The notes below the pieces were generated by a model. That model saw only the letters and a program-made list of their open reading frames with translations. It made no database searches and was not told the DNA's origin. The translations under genes were made by a program, and so were the position numbers. Of a stretch of 64,000 bases of DNA, positions 63,876 to 64,000 are shown piece after piece (position 1 is the stretch's first letter; each line of letters opens with the position of its first letter). Origin of the DNA: Pseudomonas gregormendelii (GTDB lineage Bacteria; Pseudomonadota; Gammaproteobacteria; Pseudomonadales; Pseudomonadaceae); the NCBI RefSeq assembly GCF_017114825.1, contig NZ_JADEVO010000023.1, positions 29,573-93,572 on the forward strand, given 5' to 3'.

Positions 63876-64000
63876 GTCTAGTCCTGAAATAGGTTTACAC
63901 CTGTTTCACCCCAACGCCCGATGCACCGCATCGGGCGTTTTGTATTTCAAGGACAGGTGCGGGCGCTCCTGGTTGTAGATTAGGATCGCCTCTCTCACCA
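63876..64000 (-). mobile_element. IS3-family insertion sequence, right end only
   Basis: The terminal inverted-repeat-like end starts TGTCTAGTCCTGAAATAGGT at 63876 and continues into the transposase gene below. The left end and target duplication are beyond the window. The element landed just downstream of the DUF4404 gene and seems not to break it. Confidence 0.82.
63906..64000 (-). CDS. IS3-family transposase (OrfB), C-terminal fragment
   Basis: The last 30 codons on the minus strand translate to a rve/integrase-core C-terminus: IYNQERPHLSLKYKTPDAVH near the end, a hallmark of IS3-family OrfB. The rest lies beyond the window, so whether the gene is intact is unknown. Confidence 0.85.
   Translation of the reverse strand, partial: VREAILIYNQERPHLSLKYKTPDAVHRALG

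Overview
The window is chromosomal DNA of a Pseudomonas from the fluorescens lineage. The evidence is GC-rich coding sequence, the gene order cvpA-purF-metZ, leuCDB-asd-usg-fimV-truA-trpF-accD-folC and gltX-tRNA-uvrB, ECF sigma/FecR iron signalling, and abundant Pseudomonas-type REP elements. Gene identities come from reading the translated proteins and from remembered gene order; no database was searched.

Layout. 1-5447 (minus): a four-gene molybdenum hydroxylase operon (Tat-exported molybdopterin subunit, 2Fe-2S subunit, three-haem cytochrome c, XdhC maturation factor, cut by the window edge). 5987-9956 (minus): an iron cell-surface-signalling unit of ECF sigma factor, FecR and TonB-dependent siderophore receptor behind a possible Fur box. 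10179-10615 (minus): a tRNA-Val/Asp/Asp operon with a clear promoter and terminator. 10815-29193 (minus): a long housekeeping block for methionine, purine, folate, malonyl-CoA, tryptophan, aspartate-family and leucine synthesis plus FimV and TruA. It resembles the E. coli usg-truA-accD-folC-dedD-cvpA-purF cluster. Promoters can be read only at some points. A LysR gene (29237) diverges from leuC.

30194-48628: a five-PAS GGDEF/EAL protein; a small heat-shock protein with a sigma-32 promoter and a ROSE-like leader; DusC, a thioesterase, a hydrolase and a TetR regulator; a duplicated tRNA-Glu/tRNA-Ala module beside gltX; an EmrAB-like pump; uvrB; an aromatic/aspartate aminotransferase; two small convergent genes; tRNA-Asn; and a nucleobase permease. 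48925-56194: NAT, exonuclease III, a Gly/Ser-rich exported protein, and a minus-strand LD-transpeptidase/glycosyltransferase-like/diguanylate cyclase operon divergent from a second LD-transpeptidase-like gene.

56285-57670 is the one clearly accessory stretch: a BrnTA toxin-antitoxin pair and an integrase without its catalytic half, abutting the 5' end of dusA, a known island integration site. I read it as the relic of a dusA-integrated island. 57625-63866 returns to core genes: dusA, tal, rssC, rssB, mlaA, a degenerate phosphonatase-like protein and a DUF4404 protein. The window ends inside an IS3-family insertion sequence (63876 onward).

No CRISPR array, prophage or clearly new multi-gene system was found. 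The best leads are the dusA relic with its repeated short motif at the integrase/dusA junction, two probable pseudoenzymes (phosphonatase-like at 62857, Usg-like at 22640), the structured leader of rssB, the LD-transpeptidase/DUF115-like/cyclase operon and the duplicated tRNA module.
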